Assembly: GCA_022071945.1 (NCBI GenBank)
Contig: JAJVIN010000056.1
Coordinates: forward strand, 1-50,425
DNA length: 50,425 bases
Direction of reading: 5' to 3'
Source of the DNA: Thermoanaerobaculia bacterium
Lineage (GTDB): Bacteria > Acidobacteriota > Thermoanaerobaculia > UBA5066
The translations under genes were made by a program, and so were the position numbers. Shown here piece after piece: positions 36,682 to 46,400 of this stretch (position 1 is its first letter; every line of letters starts with the position of its first letter). The notes beneath the pieces were generated by a model. That model was not told the origin of the DNA. It did no database searches and saw only the letters and a program-made list of their open reading frames with translations.

Positions 36682-37803
36682 TCAAGCGGGCGACAGCGCC
36701 CTGCGGAGCGCCGCCTCCCAGCCGGTACCGTGGACGACCCTGGCAACGGTCGCTGCCCGCAGACGCCGCAGCGGCTCGAGCCGTCGCAGGGCGAGGCGGT
36801 ACGGACGGGAGGCAGGCCCCGCCAGCTCCGCCTCGCTCAGCGCGAGCGGGCCCCGTCGGAAGTGGAGTGCTTGCAGGTCGCGTCCAAGCGCCTCTCCCCG
36901 CCCCCGGAAGACGTACGTGGCGGCGCTGGGACCGGAGAGGACCTCGAGGACGGTGAGGTCCCCGATGCTGGCTATGAGGAAAGCAGCCATGTTGTGGGGG
37001 AGCGGGACCGCCGCGGCGAGGCCATCCGTGTCGGGGTCGAGGAGTTCGACGAGCCCCAGCCCAACCTGCTCGCGACCGGCGAGCTCGACGAGGAGGCGGG
37101 CGCCTTCGATTCGCTCGGATGCCGTGAACCGCTCGAGGAGCCCGCCGAAGCCGGCAAGCTCGGTCGCCGGAACGGCGAGGCCATCGGCGAAGGAAGACGT
37201 GCCCGACGCCTTCGAGAAACGCCTCTTCTGGTCCTCCCATGCCTTCGAGAGGGCCCGCGCGAACGCCTCGGTCTGACGAGCGAGCTGCCCGAAGACGAAG
37301 CTCTGTCCCGCGGTATCTATCCGAACCTCCCAGGCCGCCTCGTCAAACGTGATCTCGTCGAAGGATCCGAACGGCAGCTGGAAGGGGTCGGCGGCGTCCG
37401 GGACGACGGCGAGGTGCGTCGCGTAGATGAGGAGCCGCGCCGGCACCGGGCCGCCGGGTTCCCGGAGCGTCCCCGAGAAACGGACCGGTGCTGATAAGCC
37501 GTGCGCCAGCATTCCGGCGAGACGGGCCCCGTCGCGGGCGGCGGCGAGGGCCGCCGCGAAAGTCTGGTGGCGCCGGCCCAGGTGGAAGAGCCGGAGCGTC
37601 CCCTCGGGATACAGGCCGAGCGCCAAGACTCTGTCTTCATCGACGAGGAGGTCGGCGTCCAGGAATTCGACCGAGACCGGCCCGACGGAGATGCCTTCGT
37701 CCGTGATCCGCGCCTCGGCCTCCCCCTCCGCCGGAACTCCGGACATTCCGTCCGTCTCGAACCGGCAGCGGGCCCTCCTCGTCTCGCTGGCGTCCGCGTT
37801 CAC
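36682..37803 (-). CDS. Hypothetical protein, 373 aa, coupled to zinc-ribbon gene
   Basis: I do not recognise a family. The GTG at 37803 overlaps the stop of the zinc-ribbon gene (GTGA), so the two are translationally coupled. The N-terminal half is beta-rich with strands like ARITDEGISVGPVSVEFLDADLL and LPFGSFDEITFDEAAWEVRI (here cited as two segments), suggesting PH-like or similar small beta domains. The C-terminal part is mixed alpha/beta (GLVELLDPDTDGLAAAVPL, then FLIASIGDLTVLEVL). There is no signal peptide. Its operon partner carries four Cys-pair modules, so the pair may form a cytoplasmic complex. Confidence 0.65.
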   Translation of the reverse strand: MNADASETRRARCRFETDGMSGVPAEGEAEARITDEGISVGPVSVEFLDADLLVDEDRVLALGLYPEGTLRLFHLGRRHQTFAAALAAARDGARLAGMLAHGLSAPVRFSGTLREPGGPVPARLLIYATHLAVVPDAADPFQLPFGSFDEITFDEAAWEVRIDTAGQSFVFGQLARQTEAFARALSKAWEDQKRRFSKASGTSSFADGLAVPATELAGFGGLLERFTASERIEGARLLVELAGREQVGLGLVELLDPDTDGLAAAVPLPHNMAAFLIASIGDLTVLEVLSGPSAATYVFRGRGEALGRDLQALHFRRGPLALSEAELAGPASRPYRLALRRLEPLRRLRAATVARVVHGTGWEAALRRALSPA

Positions 37804-38432
37804 GAGTACTTGGCGCCGCACTCCGGGCAGAACTTGGGACTTCCTTCAGCCTCGGTCCCGCAGCGCCCGCACTTGCGCTTCGCGGCGAGTGAGGCTCCGC
37901 AGTCGGGGCAGAACTTGCCCCCCTGCGTCTTCGCCCCGCAGGACGGACAGACCGCGCCGCTGACTGTTGCCACGTCGCGCTGCTCGAGCCAATTGACGCT
38001 CCGGGCCTTCTCGTGGACTTGGTCTTTCGCGGCCTCGGCCTGGGCTGCGGCCATCTCTTCGTCGAGGTCCGGCGCGCACCACTCGCACAGGCCCGCCTTT
38101 GTGTTGAAGCAGACCGGCCTGCAGACCCACTTGCCGCACCGCGTGCACTGGACGAACTTCGGCTTGATCTCGGCGACGGCTTCGCCCAGGGCGGCGTCGT
38201 GGGCCTTGCCGCCCACGGCTCGCTGGACCTCGTAGGCAGAGCTCGCCGCGCGGCCGAAAAGGCCCCCGAAGATGTTCCCTGCCACCTGCGCGGCCGACGC
38301 TGCGATGCCGAGCGCCGAGGAGCTGAACGATGACATGTAGCCGTTCCCGCACTTCTCGCAGTAGAACTTGAACTGATACCCCTTGTCGGTCGAGAGGTCT
38401 TCGTAGTTTCCGGTGAATTCGATCGTCGGCAC
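37800..38432 (-). CDS. Multi-zinc-ribbon protein
   Basis: A 210-residue protein from the GTG at 38432, preceded by GGAG at 8 bases; a much longer upstream frame is antisense to the HEAT gene and is rejected. A Cys-pair motif near the N-terminus (YCEKCGNGY) is followed by a small Gly/Ala-rich, mildly hydrophobic stretch (LGIAASAAQVAGNIFGGLFG). Then comes CTRCGKWVC with CEWC, and two tandem C-terminal zinc ribbons (CPSCGAKTQGGKFCPDCG and CGRCG...FCPECG). The ribbons are of the double-zinc-ribbon type often fused to or partnered with regulatory proteins. It is first in the operon with the 373-residue unknown protein. Confidence 0.75.
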   Translation of the reverse strand: MPTIEFTGNYEDLSTDKGYQFKFYCEKCGNGYMSSFSSSALGIAASAAQVAGNIFGGLFGRAASSAYEVQRAVGGKAHDAALGEAVAEIKPKFVQCTRCGKWVCRPVCFNTKAGLCEWCAPDLDEEMAAAQAEAAKDQVHEKARSVNWLEQRDVATVSGAVCPSCGAKTQGGKFCPDCGASLAAKRKCGRCGTEAEGSPKFCPECGAKYS

Positions 38433-38569
38433 GTCTTGATCTCCAGCGGGGATTATCGCTAAGAAGGCGTCGGGTTCCTCGGGTGATGGGAGTTCTTGAG
38501 CCCTTCCCCGGCGGGCAGCCCGGTCCCGGTCTTCTCGTGATCGGAATCCGAACGGCACTGGTGCGGGTG

Positions 38570-40127
38570 GCCCTGCCGGAGTTCGGGACGAAGAACCGGA
38601 AACAGAACTCCCAGGTGCGAAAATGAGAAACAAGGAGAAGCGGCGATGGAAAGGGCAGTTGCGGAAGCCATCAAGGTGCTCTCCTGTGAGGATCCGCGCG
38701 AGAGGCAAGGCGCCGCCAACAGGCTCGGCAGAGTGCTCGCGGAGAGTTCCATCGACGGGACTCCGGCCGTCCCCGCGCTGGCGCAGGCTGTCAGCGACCC
38801 TGACACCGGCCTGGCTGGTGCTGCGGCGAACACCCTTCGGATCATCGCCCAGTACCGTCGCGGCGACATTGGAGAGGCGGTTGCGGCCCTTGCGCGCGCG
38901 GTTCCGTCGGCAGATCAGGAGCTCAGAAAGAACGCGGCCGAGGCACTCGTCGAGGCAGCGGAGAACGGTCCGGGGATCGCGCGGGCAGTGCCAGTTCTCG
39001 AGGCCGCGCTGACGCACAAGATGAAGCACGTGCGGATGCTGGCGACCTCCGCCCTCGCCGCGCACTTGGTCGACCGGAAGGACCTCGCACGTCTCGAGCA
39101 ACTCGTCACCGCCCACCCGCGTGCAGACGTCCGGGAAAGGGCGGCGGGCTACCTGCGGCGAGGGGCCGAGTGGAAGGACATCTCGTTTGCCGTGCCACTC
39201 TTGTGTCGCGTCCTGAAAGCAGGCGAGGCATCCGCCCGGAGGAGAGCCGCTCAGGTCCTTCACGCCTACCTCTCCGGGCCGAAGGGGGTCGCGATCCCGC
39301 CCACCACGAGAAGGGACTGCGCCCGGGCGATCCTCGAGTGCTTGACGACCCTCGAGGGCGAGGAGATGCCAGAGATTCGCGAACTCCGCGAGAGGGCCGT
39401 CCTGGCGGTGCGCGGAGCCGTCTCACCCGATGAGCTCGAGGCCGTCATTGCCGCCCTCCGCGGGGAAGACGGGGAGGCGCGGCAGGAGGCGGCCTACACG
39501 CTCCAACTCGCGTCGAATGCGGGGAGCGACATCGAAGCGGCCGTGCCCTATCTGCAGGCCCTCCTGGACGGAGGCGAGAAGGAGCGGCACGCCGTCGTGT
39601 TCGCGCTCGTGAAGCACCTCCTGAACCGTCGCGCCTACGTGCAGGTGGGGAGAGTCCTCGCGCACCGCGAACCCGGAGTTCGAGAGGAGGCGCTGACCCG
39701 GATCGACCTCGAGGCGATCGACAGCACCACGAACCTCACGCCGCTCGTCGGCCCGGTGAGCGGGCTGCTCAAGGATGAGAACGCCGAGGTCCGTGAACGT
39801 GCCGCCGGAGTCCTCCGGTCCTTCGCCATGTTCGGAAGCGCGACGGACGAGACCGACCTCTCCGCTGCCGCGGCGGGCCTTCGGGCGGCACGCGACGGCG
39901 GCGATGAGAGCGTCGCCGAGACCGCTGGTCAGGCTCTGCAGATCGGCGCCGGACTCGGGAAGCTTCCGCCGAACCGGAAGCCACCGGCCGGCAGCCCTCC
40001 GGCCGACCGGTGCATGCACGGCTCGCCGCGGGATCCCGAGACGGGCCAGTACCTCTGCGGATGGTGTTGAGCGGGAGGCGGAAGGTGCTGCACGCAGCCT
40101 GGTTCCGCAGGTCTTCATCGCGAAGGG
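38570..40127. repeat. Direct duplication, right copy
   Basis: This is the second copy of the segment at about 33106-34660, in the same orientation. Its right edge falls in a minus-strand reading frame fragment (about 40140-40336), and its left edge lies about 140 bases from the zinc-ribbon start codon. The copies could recombine and loop out the 4 kb between them. Confidence 0.85.
38646..40070 (+). CDS. HEAT-repeat protein, copy B
   Basis: A 474-residue paralogue of the protein at 33181, with the same start (AAGGAGAAGCGGCG before the ATG), the same repeat register and the same C-terminal CMHGSPRDPETGQYLCGWC group. Substitutions are mostly conservative (Ala/Gly, Asp/Glu) and both copies appear intact, which suggests recent duplication with both still under selection. 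It is probably a cytoplasmic scaffold. The zinc-ribbon gene is divergent to its left; mobile-element remnants begin to its right. Confidence 0.85.
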   Translation: MERAVAEAIKVLSCEDPRERQGAANRLGRVLAESSIDGTPAVPALAQAVSDPDTGLAGAAANTLRIIAQYRRGDIGEAVAALARAVPSADQELRKNAAEALVEAAENGPGIARAVPVLEAALTHKMKHVRMLATSALAAHLVDRKDLARLEQLVTAHPRADVRERAAGYLRRGAEWKDISFAVPLLCRVLKAGEASARRRAAQVLHAYLSGPKGVAIPPTTRRDCARAILECLTTLEGEEMPEIRELRERAVLAVRGAVSPDELEAVIAALRGEDGEARQEAAYTLQLASNAGSDIEAAVPYLQALLDGGEKERHAVVFALVKHLLNRRAYVQVGRVLAHREPGVREEALTRIDLEAIDSTTNLTPLVGPVSGLLKDENAEVRERAAGVLRSFAMFGSATDETDLSAAAAGLRAARDGGDESVAETAGQALQIGAGLGKLPPNRKPPAGSPPADRCMHGSPRDPETGQYLCGWC

Positions 40128-40139
40128 GTTGAGGTCCTC

Positions 40140-40336
40140 CCGTCTATTGAAGACCACCGCGCTATACGCGAGCGTCTCCGCAGCGGCCCCGGCGAGATCC
40201 GGGATCCGGCTGTGCAACGAGGCCCGGAGGTCGGAAAGGACAGGCTCGATGGGAACCCGTCTCCGGACCTGTTCGACCAGGGCATTACAGCCGAAGGCGC
40301 TCTCCCGGGGATGATCGGCAACCGCTTTCTCCTGCA
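40140..40336 (-). pseudogene. Possible orphan N-terminal gene fragment
   Basis: From a TTG at 40337 the minus strand has about 65 codons with host-like high GC at third positions (LVEQVRRRVPIEPVLSDLRA, then SRIPDLAGAAAETLAYSAVV). The frame then runs into the duplicated HEAT flank, where it is only a shadow. It could be the 5' part of a gene whose 3' end was replaced by the duplication. I recognise no family. The rest of 40071-40637 shows nothing else I can call. Confidence 0.3.
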
Positions 40337-40637
40337 ATAAGAGAATCAGAGGCGGGCCGACGAAGAGAAGAGATCCGAGAAGCCCCTCTTTAGGAAAGAG
40401 AGGACTGCACCCGGCTGGCGTCGGGCTCTTGGGGTAAGAAACGAAAGGCCTTCTGGGGAGAATGAGCTGGGGTCTCCTGGCGAGCTATGACTGAGTTCCC
40501 ACTGGTGTTTGCCGTACCCGAAAAAGAGGAAAGTCCTGGGGATAGCGGTTCAGGTATTGGTGAGGTCTGTCGCGGACCATCCCGTTTGAGAGAGTTTCTG
40601 GCTGTCCGCTCCCAGGGCCAGGAGACCCCGAGGAGGT

Positions 40638-41460
40638 ATGATGGTCACCCGCAACCTTCCGACGAAACCGGGAATCCAGGGTGACCTTCTGGCCCTGTTC
40701 CGGGGAGCCATTGGCTTGGTCCTGGAAGTCCTTCTCGAGCAGCAGGTCCGAGAGATGGTCGGAGCCCGACGATATGAGCGTGTGGGCAGCAGGAAGGACC
40801 ATCTGGACGGCACCTACATTAGACGTGAGCTGACGTCGATGGGGCTGATCGAGATGCAGGTGCCCTCGACGCGAAAACAAGGCTCACCCTTGGAGACGAT
40901 CGGGCGCTACGAACGACGGACCGCAGAGGCCGACGGGATGACCAAGGTGGCGTACGTGAAGGGCGTGTCGACGAGGGACGTGCGGCAGGTCACTGAAGCC
41001 TCGATGGGCGAGGGAGTGGGGTGATCGAGGGTCGGCCGCGTAACGGGACGCCTCGCCCAAAGCTCGGAGGACCTGCCGACAGCGCGGATCACGGACCCGA
41101 TTTCGCATCTGTACCTCGACGAGACGTTCATCAAGGCGCGCTGGGCGAGATCGGTGGAGGAGGTCTCCGTCCTGGTGGCCTAAGGCGTCAACAACGATGG
41201 CAACCGGCGTCTTCTGGCTGTCACGCGCGGCTCGCAGGAGAACGAGACGAGTTGGACGGAGCCTCTCGAGGGCCTCGTAGTCCGTGGGCTGATGGGAGTG
41301 TGCCTCGTGATCACCGATGCGCACGCAGGGCTCGCCAAAACCGTCCGCCGGCAGCTTCCGGAGGTGACGCATCAGCGCGGCACGGTTCACCTCACACGCA
41401 ACGTGCTGGACAAGACACCCTGGCAGTTACGGGCCTGCGTTGCTGAAGAACTCCGCAGGG
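40638..41460 (+). pseudogene. IS256/Mutator-family transposase, degenerate
   Basis: The reading frame begins at an ATG after AGGAGG and reads as a Mutator-type transposase (LLEQQVREMVGARRYER, RNLPTKPG, MTKVAYVKGVSTRDV). In-frame stops occur at 41022 (TGA) and 41181 (TAA), and the same frame continues with the DDE core (LYLDETFIKARW, LLAVTRGSQENETSW, VCLVITDAHAGLAKTV). Similarity ends near 41455 (LRACVAEEL), so the C-terminal part with the last catalytic Glu is missing. Because all parts share one frame, the decay is by nonsense changes and 3' truncation, not frameshift. No terminal inverted repeats were identified. It sits directly upstream of the lanthipeptide operon. Confidence 0.8.
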
Positions 41461-41655
41461 CCACCCCGTCCCCTTCACCCGTGCGGCCGCAACCCGTTTC
41501 AATCACCCAGCACCGAGAACAGGTCCCTCTCCGCCGCCCTTTCCATTTCTACACGCAGATCGGAACTTGACCCGGTATTCCCGGGGATGATCTCTATCGG
41601 GAGGCACCCGAGGATCTCTCTGGGGAACTGATCGAGACGAAGCGGAAGATGAGAC

Positions 41656-41684
41656 TTGACTTCGAAAACCCTGCAGATCATAAT
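41656..41684 (+). promoter_or_regulatory. Sigma70-like promoter of the lanthipeptide operon
   Basis: TTGACT (41656-41661) and CATAAT (41679-41684) are separated by exactly 17 bases; each box matches five of six consensus positions. A transcript would start near 41691, giving about 150 bases of leader before the precursor gene at 41842. The match stands out against the GC-rich background. No operator was recognised. Confidence 0.6.
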
Positions 41685-41841
41685 TTTCCACCCTAGCCCG
41701 ACAAGGAAAAGGACATCTTGGGCCCCGGCTTGCCCTCCAGACCCAATATGTCTGCTGACGAGTCTTGCTCGGCCTGTTGATCTGGAACGCGCAACCCCGA
41801 GAACCCTCTGACGCTGGGAAAACGAAGAAGGAGACAAAACA

Positions 41842-42012
41842 GTGACGGAACCGAAAGAAGAAAAGGCCCCCGAGGAAGTCCTGCGTGTCAAGAAGGAGAC
41901 CATCAAGGACCTGCCAGTTCAACCGGAAAAGGACCGGGATGTGGTAGGGGGTGGTGGGGGTAGCCCATCCAGACCCCGGACCGGTACGGACTACACATGT
42001 CCGGTCTGCTGA
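41842..42012 (+). CDS. lanA: Class I lanthipeptide precursor peptide
   Basis: A 56-residue peptide starting at GTG 41842, with AAGGAG eight bases upstream. The leader (about 1-40) is acidic/Lys-rich and contains LRVKKETIKDL, the L-x-(L/V)-KKETI-x-x-L pattern of class I lanthipeptide leaders bound by LanB. It ends in VVGGGGG, a double-glycine-type cleavage region. The C-terminal core is SPSRPRTGTDYTCPVC: five Ser/Thr for dehydration, two Cys (residues 53 and 56) for rings, and two Arg (44 and 46) that the downstream arginase could turn into ornithine. Rings Thr49-Cys53 and Thr52-Cys56 are sterically reasonable guesses. LanC, LanB and arginase genes follow on the same strand. This small gene is easily missed by gene callers. 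Confidence 0.88.
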   Translation: MTEPKEEKAPEEVLRVKKETIKDLPVQPEKDRDVVGGGGGSPSRPRTGTDYTCPVC

Positions 42013-42015
42013 ACC

Positions 42016-42081
42016 GAAGCCTGTAAGGCTTCAGACAAACAGAGTCGCGGCGGCCTTCTCCAACGGACTGAGACCGCCGCG
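42016..42081 (+). terminator. Hairpins after precursor gene, possible attenuator
   Basis: Four bases after the stop, GAAGCC (42016-42021) pairs with GGCTTC (42027-42032). A second stem pairs CGCGGCGG (42046-42053) with CCGCCGCG (42074-42081), followed by a short pyrimidine run (TTCTTCTC). Between a RiPP precursor and its enzyme genes such structures commonly stabilise the precursor mRNA or allow partial read-through, giving more precursor than enzyme. Confidence 0.5.
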
Positions 42082-42167
42082 TTCTTCTCGACGTCGGGTT
42101 TCCTTGTTCCCTCGGGCGGCCGAAGATCACGCTTGTTTGCAGACCGCCAGATGTTCATGAGGTGACC

Positions 42168-43442
42168 ATGTGGACGGCCTTGCTCGTCGGATCCCTAGCC
42201 GAGAGAGCCTTGAATAGTGCTGTTGAAATCGCAAGAACTCTGAGCAAGCTGCAGCCCTACGAACTCAGGGCTCCCCTGGACGCCAACCCGGATCCATCAC
42301 TCGCAACCGGAGCCAGTGGCGTGGCCTCTTGCCTTGAGTACCTGGCTGAGTCCGGGGTCTTTCCCGACGGTCGCGCGAAGGCCCGGGAGTTCTTCGGGTT
42401 TGCTGCCGATGTCATGTCCTCAGAGCGTCTCAATCCCTCACTGCTGGATGGCTTCACTGGCATCGGGTGGGTTGCCAGGCGACTCGTTCGAGGTCTGCAC
42501 GAATTCCATGAGACGGATGTTCTGACCGATGTCGACTCCGAGCTCCTCGCAGTCCTCGTCCGCTCTCCCTGGAAAATGGACTATGACCTGGTCAGCGGTC
42601 TCGCAGGACTCGGACTTTACGCCCTGGGTCGCTTACCGCGTACCGCCGCCAGAAAAGCTCTGTCGAGGATCGTGGACCATCTGGCCGGAATTTCGGAGGT
42701 TTCAGGCCCGGGAATCACATGGCACACTCGCCCGGAATTGCTGACTGATCTCCAGAGAGCGGTCTTTCCGGAAGGCCACTACAATCTTGGCCTTGCTCAC
42801 GGTGTCCCGGGCGTTATCGGGTTGCTCGGACAAATCTGTTCTTCGGGCACTGGCGAGTGCGAGGAGAAAGCCCGCAGACTTCTCTCTGGAGCCGTGGCCT
42901 GGATGCTCGGGAACAAGCAGGAAGGGTCTGCGCGATTCCGGCATTGCGCGGGTCCTGGGGTCTTGAGGCGTGAAATCAGATCCGCATGGTGCTACGGAGA
43001 CCCGGGCATCGCGGCAGCGCTGCTCGTTGCAGCCCGGGGTGCCAAGGAGAAGGCCTGGGAGCAAGAAGCCATCGAATTGGCGCGTCACGCCGCGGCCCGG
43101 CCATTCGAGGAAGCCGGTGTGATCGATCCGGGACTCTGCCACGGCGCGGCTGGACTCGCCCATATTTTCAACCGTTTCTACCAGGAGACCGGCGACCCGA
43201 CCTTCGGCCGGGCGGCAACGTTCTGGTTCGAGAAGACTCTCGATATGCGCCGGCCCGGGATGGGGCTAGCAGGGTACAGCTCGGCTGTGAAACTCTACGG
43301 CGAACTCAGTTACCTGAAAGATCCGAGTTTCTTGACCGGCGCGGCGGGCATCGCCATGGCGCTCACTGCGGCCGCCACCGAGGCAGAACCGAATTGGGAC
43401 CAAGTCCTGCTGCTCTCGCCTGTGCGGAGATCGCAACAGTGA
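42168..43442 (+). CDS. lanC: LanC-type lanthipeptide cyclase
   Basis: A 424-residue protein from the ATG at 42168, preceded by GAGGTG; a GTG at 42162 is the alternative. LanC enzymes are zinc-dependent alpha-toroids that add Cys thiols to dehydrated Ser/Thr to form (methyl)lanthionine. The family repeats are visible: GLAHGVPGVIGLLG (about residue 207), WCYGDPGIAAALL (about 274, first zinc Cys) and LCHGAAGLAHIF (about 323, second zinc Cys and His). All three zinc ligands are present and the length is normal. The TGA overlaps the GTG start of lanB. It lies 155 bases after the precursor stop. Confidence 0.92.
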   Translation: MWTALLVGSLAERALNSAVEIARTLSKLQPYELRAPLDANPDPSLATGASGVASCLEYLAESGVFPDGRAKAREFFGFAADVMSSERLNPSLLDGFTGIGWVARRLVRGLHEFHETDVLTDVDSELLAVLVRSPWKMDYDLVSGLAGLGLYALGRLPRTAARKALSRIVDHLAGISEVSGPGITWHTRPELLTDLQRAVFPEGHYNLGLAHGVPGVIGLLGQICSSGTGECEEKARRLLSGAVAWMLGNKQEGSARFRHCAGPGVLRREIRSAWCYGDPGIAAALLVAARGAKEKAWEQEAIELARHAAARPFEEAGVIDPGLCHGAAGLAHIFNRFYQETGDPTFGRAATFWFEKTLDMRRPGMGLAGYSSAVKLYGELSYLKDPSFLTGAAGIAMALTAAATEAEPNWDQVLLLSPVRRSQQ

Positions 43443-46400
43443 CTTCGAAGGAACGTGTCCCGTCGCGGCCTCACTTCTTTGTGTTGCGAACACCATTGTT
43501 GTCATTCGACGAGTTTCTGACCTGGAGTGAGGGGTCAGCAGCGGCCGTCCAGGAAGGAAGCCGCGAACGGCTGGAATTAGCTCTCGACGAAGATCGCAAG
43601 TCCCAAAGGAAACGTCTTCAGGAACTGATTACGCGGCCCGAACTCCGGGAGGCGCTCTTCTTGGCCTCGCCGGATCTCGAGAGCGCTCTGGAGCACTGGT
43701 TGCGAGACCCGGACAGCGAGAAGGGCGAGCGAGCCGAGCGAGCAGCGGTCAAGTACTTTTCTCGAATGTCTGGCCGCGCGACGCCGTTCGGGCTGTTTGC
43801 GGGCGGCTGCACGGGACTCCTTGGAGAGAAGACCCGGCTGGTGCTGGCCCCGCGTGAGACCTCGAAGCGCCATTCCCGCCTTGATATGGACTACCTCTTC
43901 GTCCTATCGGAGGCGATAAATGGGGACCACGCGCTCAGAAGCAGCCTGGGATTTCGCCTCAACTCTACCCTGTACCGGGCTGGCGAACGCTATCGATACG
44001 TTGAATCGCGGGTTCACAAGCATGAACGGACTTACCACCTCGTCGCCGTCGAGGCGACTCCGCACCTTCAGAAGATCCTGGAGAGAGCAGAACGCGGGGC
44101 TCGCCTGGAAGACCTGGCGGCCTCCCTGGTGGACGAGAACATCACCGCTCAGGAGGCCAGATCCTACGTCAACGAGCTAGCCGATTCTCAGATCCTGATA
44201 CCCGACACAGGGATGGTGATCACGGGCCGGGAGCCTGCCAGTCTCATGGCAGAAAGGCTGGGTCAGTTCGCGGAAACGAGAGTAATCGGAAGCCGCCTCC
44301 AGGACGTAAACCACCAGTTGGATGTCATTGATGCTGGCGGACTCGGCGCCGCCCCTGGCCGCTACAGAGAGCTGGTAGCTCTGCTAAGGGACCTTCCGGC
44401 CAAGCCCGAGTTGGCACGACTCTTTCAGGTCGACCTCATGAAGACCGGAGTCAACGTCTCACTAGGAAAGGCGGTTGCCGAAGAAGTAAGGCGGGGGATC
44501 GAAGTTCTTCACAGACTCTCGACACCACGGAACTCCCCATTGCCTGCCTTCAGAGAGGCTTTTACTGAACGGTACGAAGAGCGTGAGATTCCGCTCGTCG
44601 AGGCGCTCGACGAGGAAAGAGGAATTGGCTTCCCCGCTTTTCAAGACGAGGACGCAGCCCAGGCACCCCTCTTGGTGGGGATCCGGTTTCCCAAGGCCCA
44701 TGATGACAGCGTGAGCTGGGGTCCCCGTGAAGCTCTCCTGTTGAGGAAAGTCGGTCAGGCGCTGGCGCGGGACGAAGACGAGATGTTGCTCGATGATGCA
44801 GCCCTCGAGATCCTGACTAACAGGGAGCGACTCCCCCTGCCCAGCGTTTTCGGAGCACTCGTCCGACTGGTGGCATCCTCTGACGAGGAGCTGGACCGGG
44901 GAAACTTCCGCATTCACCTGGAATCAGCCGGCGGACCATCAGGAGCGACGTTCCTGGGGCGATTCTGTCATGGAGACCAGGACCTCTGCCGGCTCGTAGA
45001 AGAGCATCTGAAAGCGGAAAAGGCACTCGAGCCGGACGCCCTCCTCGCCGAGGTGGTTCACCTTCCCGACGGTCGAACGGGGAATGTCATTTCGAGACCG
45101 CTCTTCCACGACTATGAGATCCCGTTTCTGGGCTCATCTGGAGCTCCACTGGAACGGCAGATTCCAGTGTCAGATCTTCTGATCTCGGTTCGCGGTGGAG
45201 AGATCCAGCTGCGCTCAAAGCGGCACGGCCAGCGAATCCTCCCACGGCTCACGACAGCCCACAACTACGCACGCTACGGTCTCAGTCTCTACAGATTCCT
45301 TTGCGCACTGCAGGCCCAGACCACGACGGCAGGGCTGGCGTGGCGCTGGGGACCACTCTCGTCTCTTCCGTTCCTCCCCCGAGTCCGGTACGGGCGGACG
45401 GTTCTTGCTCCGGCGCAGTGGAACGTCGAAACGAGTGAACTGAAGGAACTTGGAAAACGCCTAGACGGCCGCGGGTTTGACGCACTCAGGCGGTGGCGCC
45501 GCGAACACCGCATCCCCCGTTTCGTGATGTTTGGGACCACGCATGAAATCCCGGTCGATTTCGATTCGGTCCTCTCGGCAGAGGCTTTCCTCAGCCTCGT
45601 GCGGAACGGGGAACCGGTCGAACTCCGAGAGATGCTCCCCGGCCCCGAGGAACTCTGTGCGCGGGGCCCGGAAGGCCGCTACGTCCATGAACTGTTGATC
45701 CCGTTCGTGGGGCAGTCCTCGGCGGCAAGCCGCCCTCTCCAGCCTTCCCCTGAGAGAGCGAGGCGGACCTTCTTGCCCGGTTCGGAGTGGCTTTACGCAA
45801 AGTTCTATGGCGGGAACGTCACGCTCGATCAGGCCCTAGTGAAAACGATCGGCCCTTTTGCGGCTTCGGTCGTGGCGTCAGGGACTGCGGACTCATGGTT
45901 CTTTGTGAGGTACGCCGATCCAAGACCACACCTTCAGATTCGTTTTCGCGGCGATTCGGCCCGGCTTCGCGAGAGCATCCTCCCGGATTTGAACCGGATG
46001 GCCGAGGGTCTTGCCTCTCGAGGTCAGATTTGGAGGATGCAGATCGACACCTACGAGCGCGAGATCGAGAGGTACGGAGGAGTCGAAGGCGTCGAAATCG
46101 CCGAGCGGTTCTTTCACTTCGACAGCGAGACAGTCCTGACGATTCTGAAGATGTTGGAACATGGAGAGGCCGGTCACAACGAGCGCTGGCACATGGCCCT
46201 GCTCGGGACAGATGCCCTTCTCGAGGACTTTGGTCTGTCTTTCGAGGAGAAACGTAAGTTCTCCGCTCAGGCGCAACAGGCTCTTGGTGCCGGAAAGGAC
46301 GAAGATCCCGACTTCAGGCGGACGCTAGGGGATCGATACCGCAAGGACGGTCGTGGGCTTCTCCCCTTGCTCGAAAGGAAGGGGCTGGAAGAAAGTTCCC

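Noticed and set aside
38433-39263. Upstream extension of the zinc-ribbon frame
   Set aside because: It is antisense to HEAT copy B; the GTG at 38432 has a good Shine-Dalgarno and starts the conserved-looking protein.
40638-41460. Frameshifted IS256-type transposase
   Set aside because: All similar segments lie in the same frame; the damage is two stop codons plus 3' loss.
42986-43438. Upstream extension of the LanB frame
   Set aside because: It overlaps the LanC coding region including its zinc motifs; the GTG at 43439 gives a normal LanB N-terminus.
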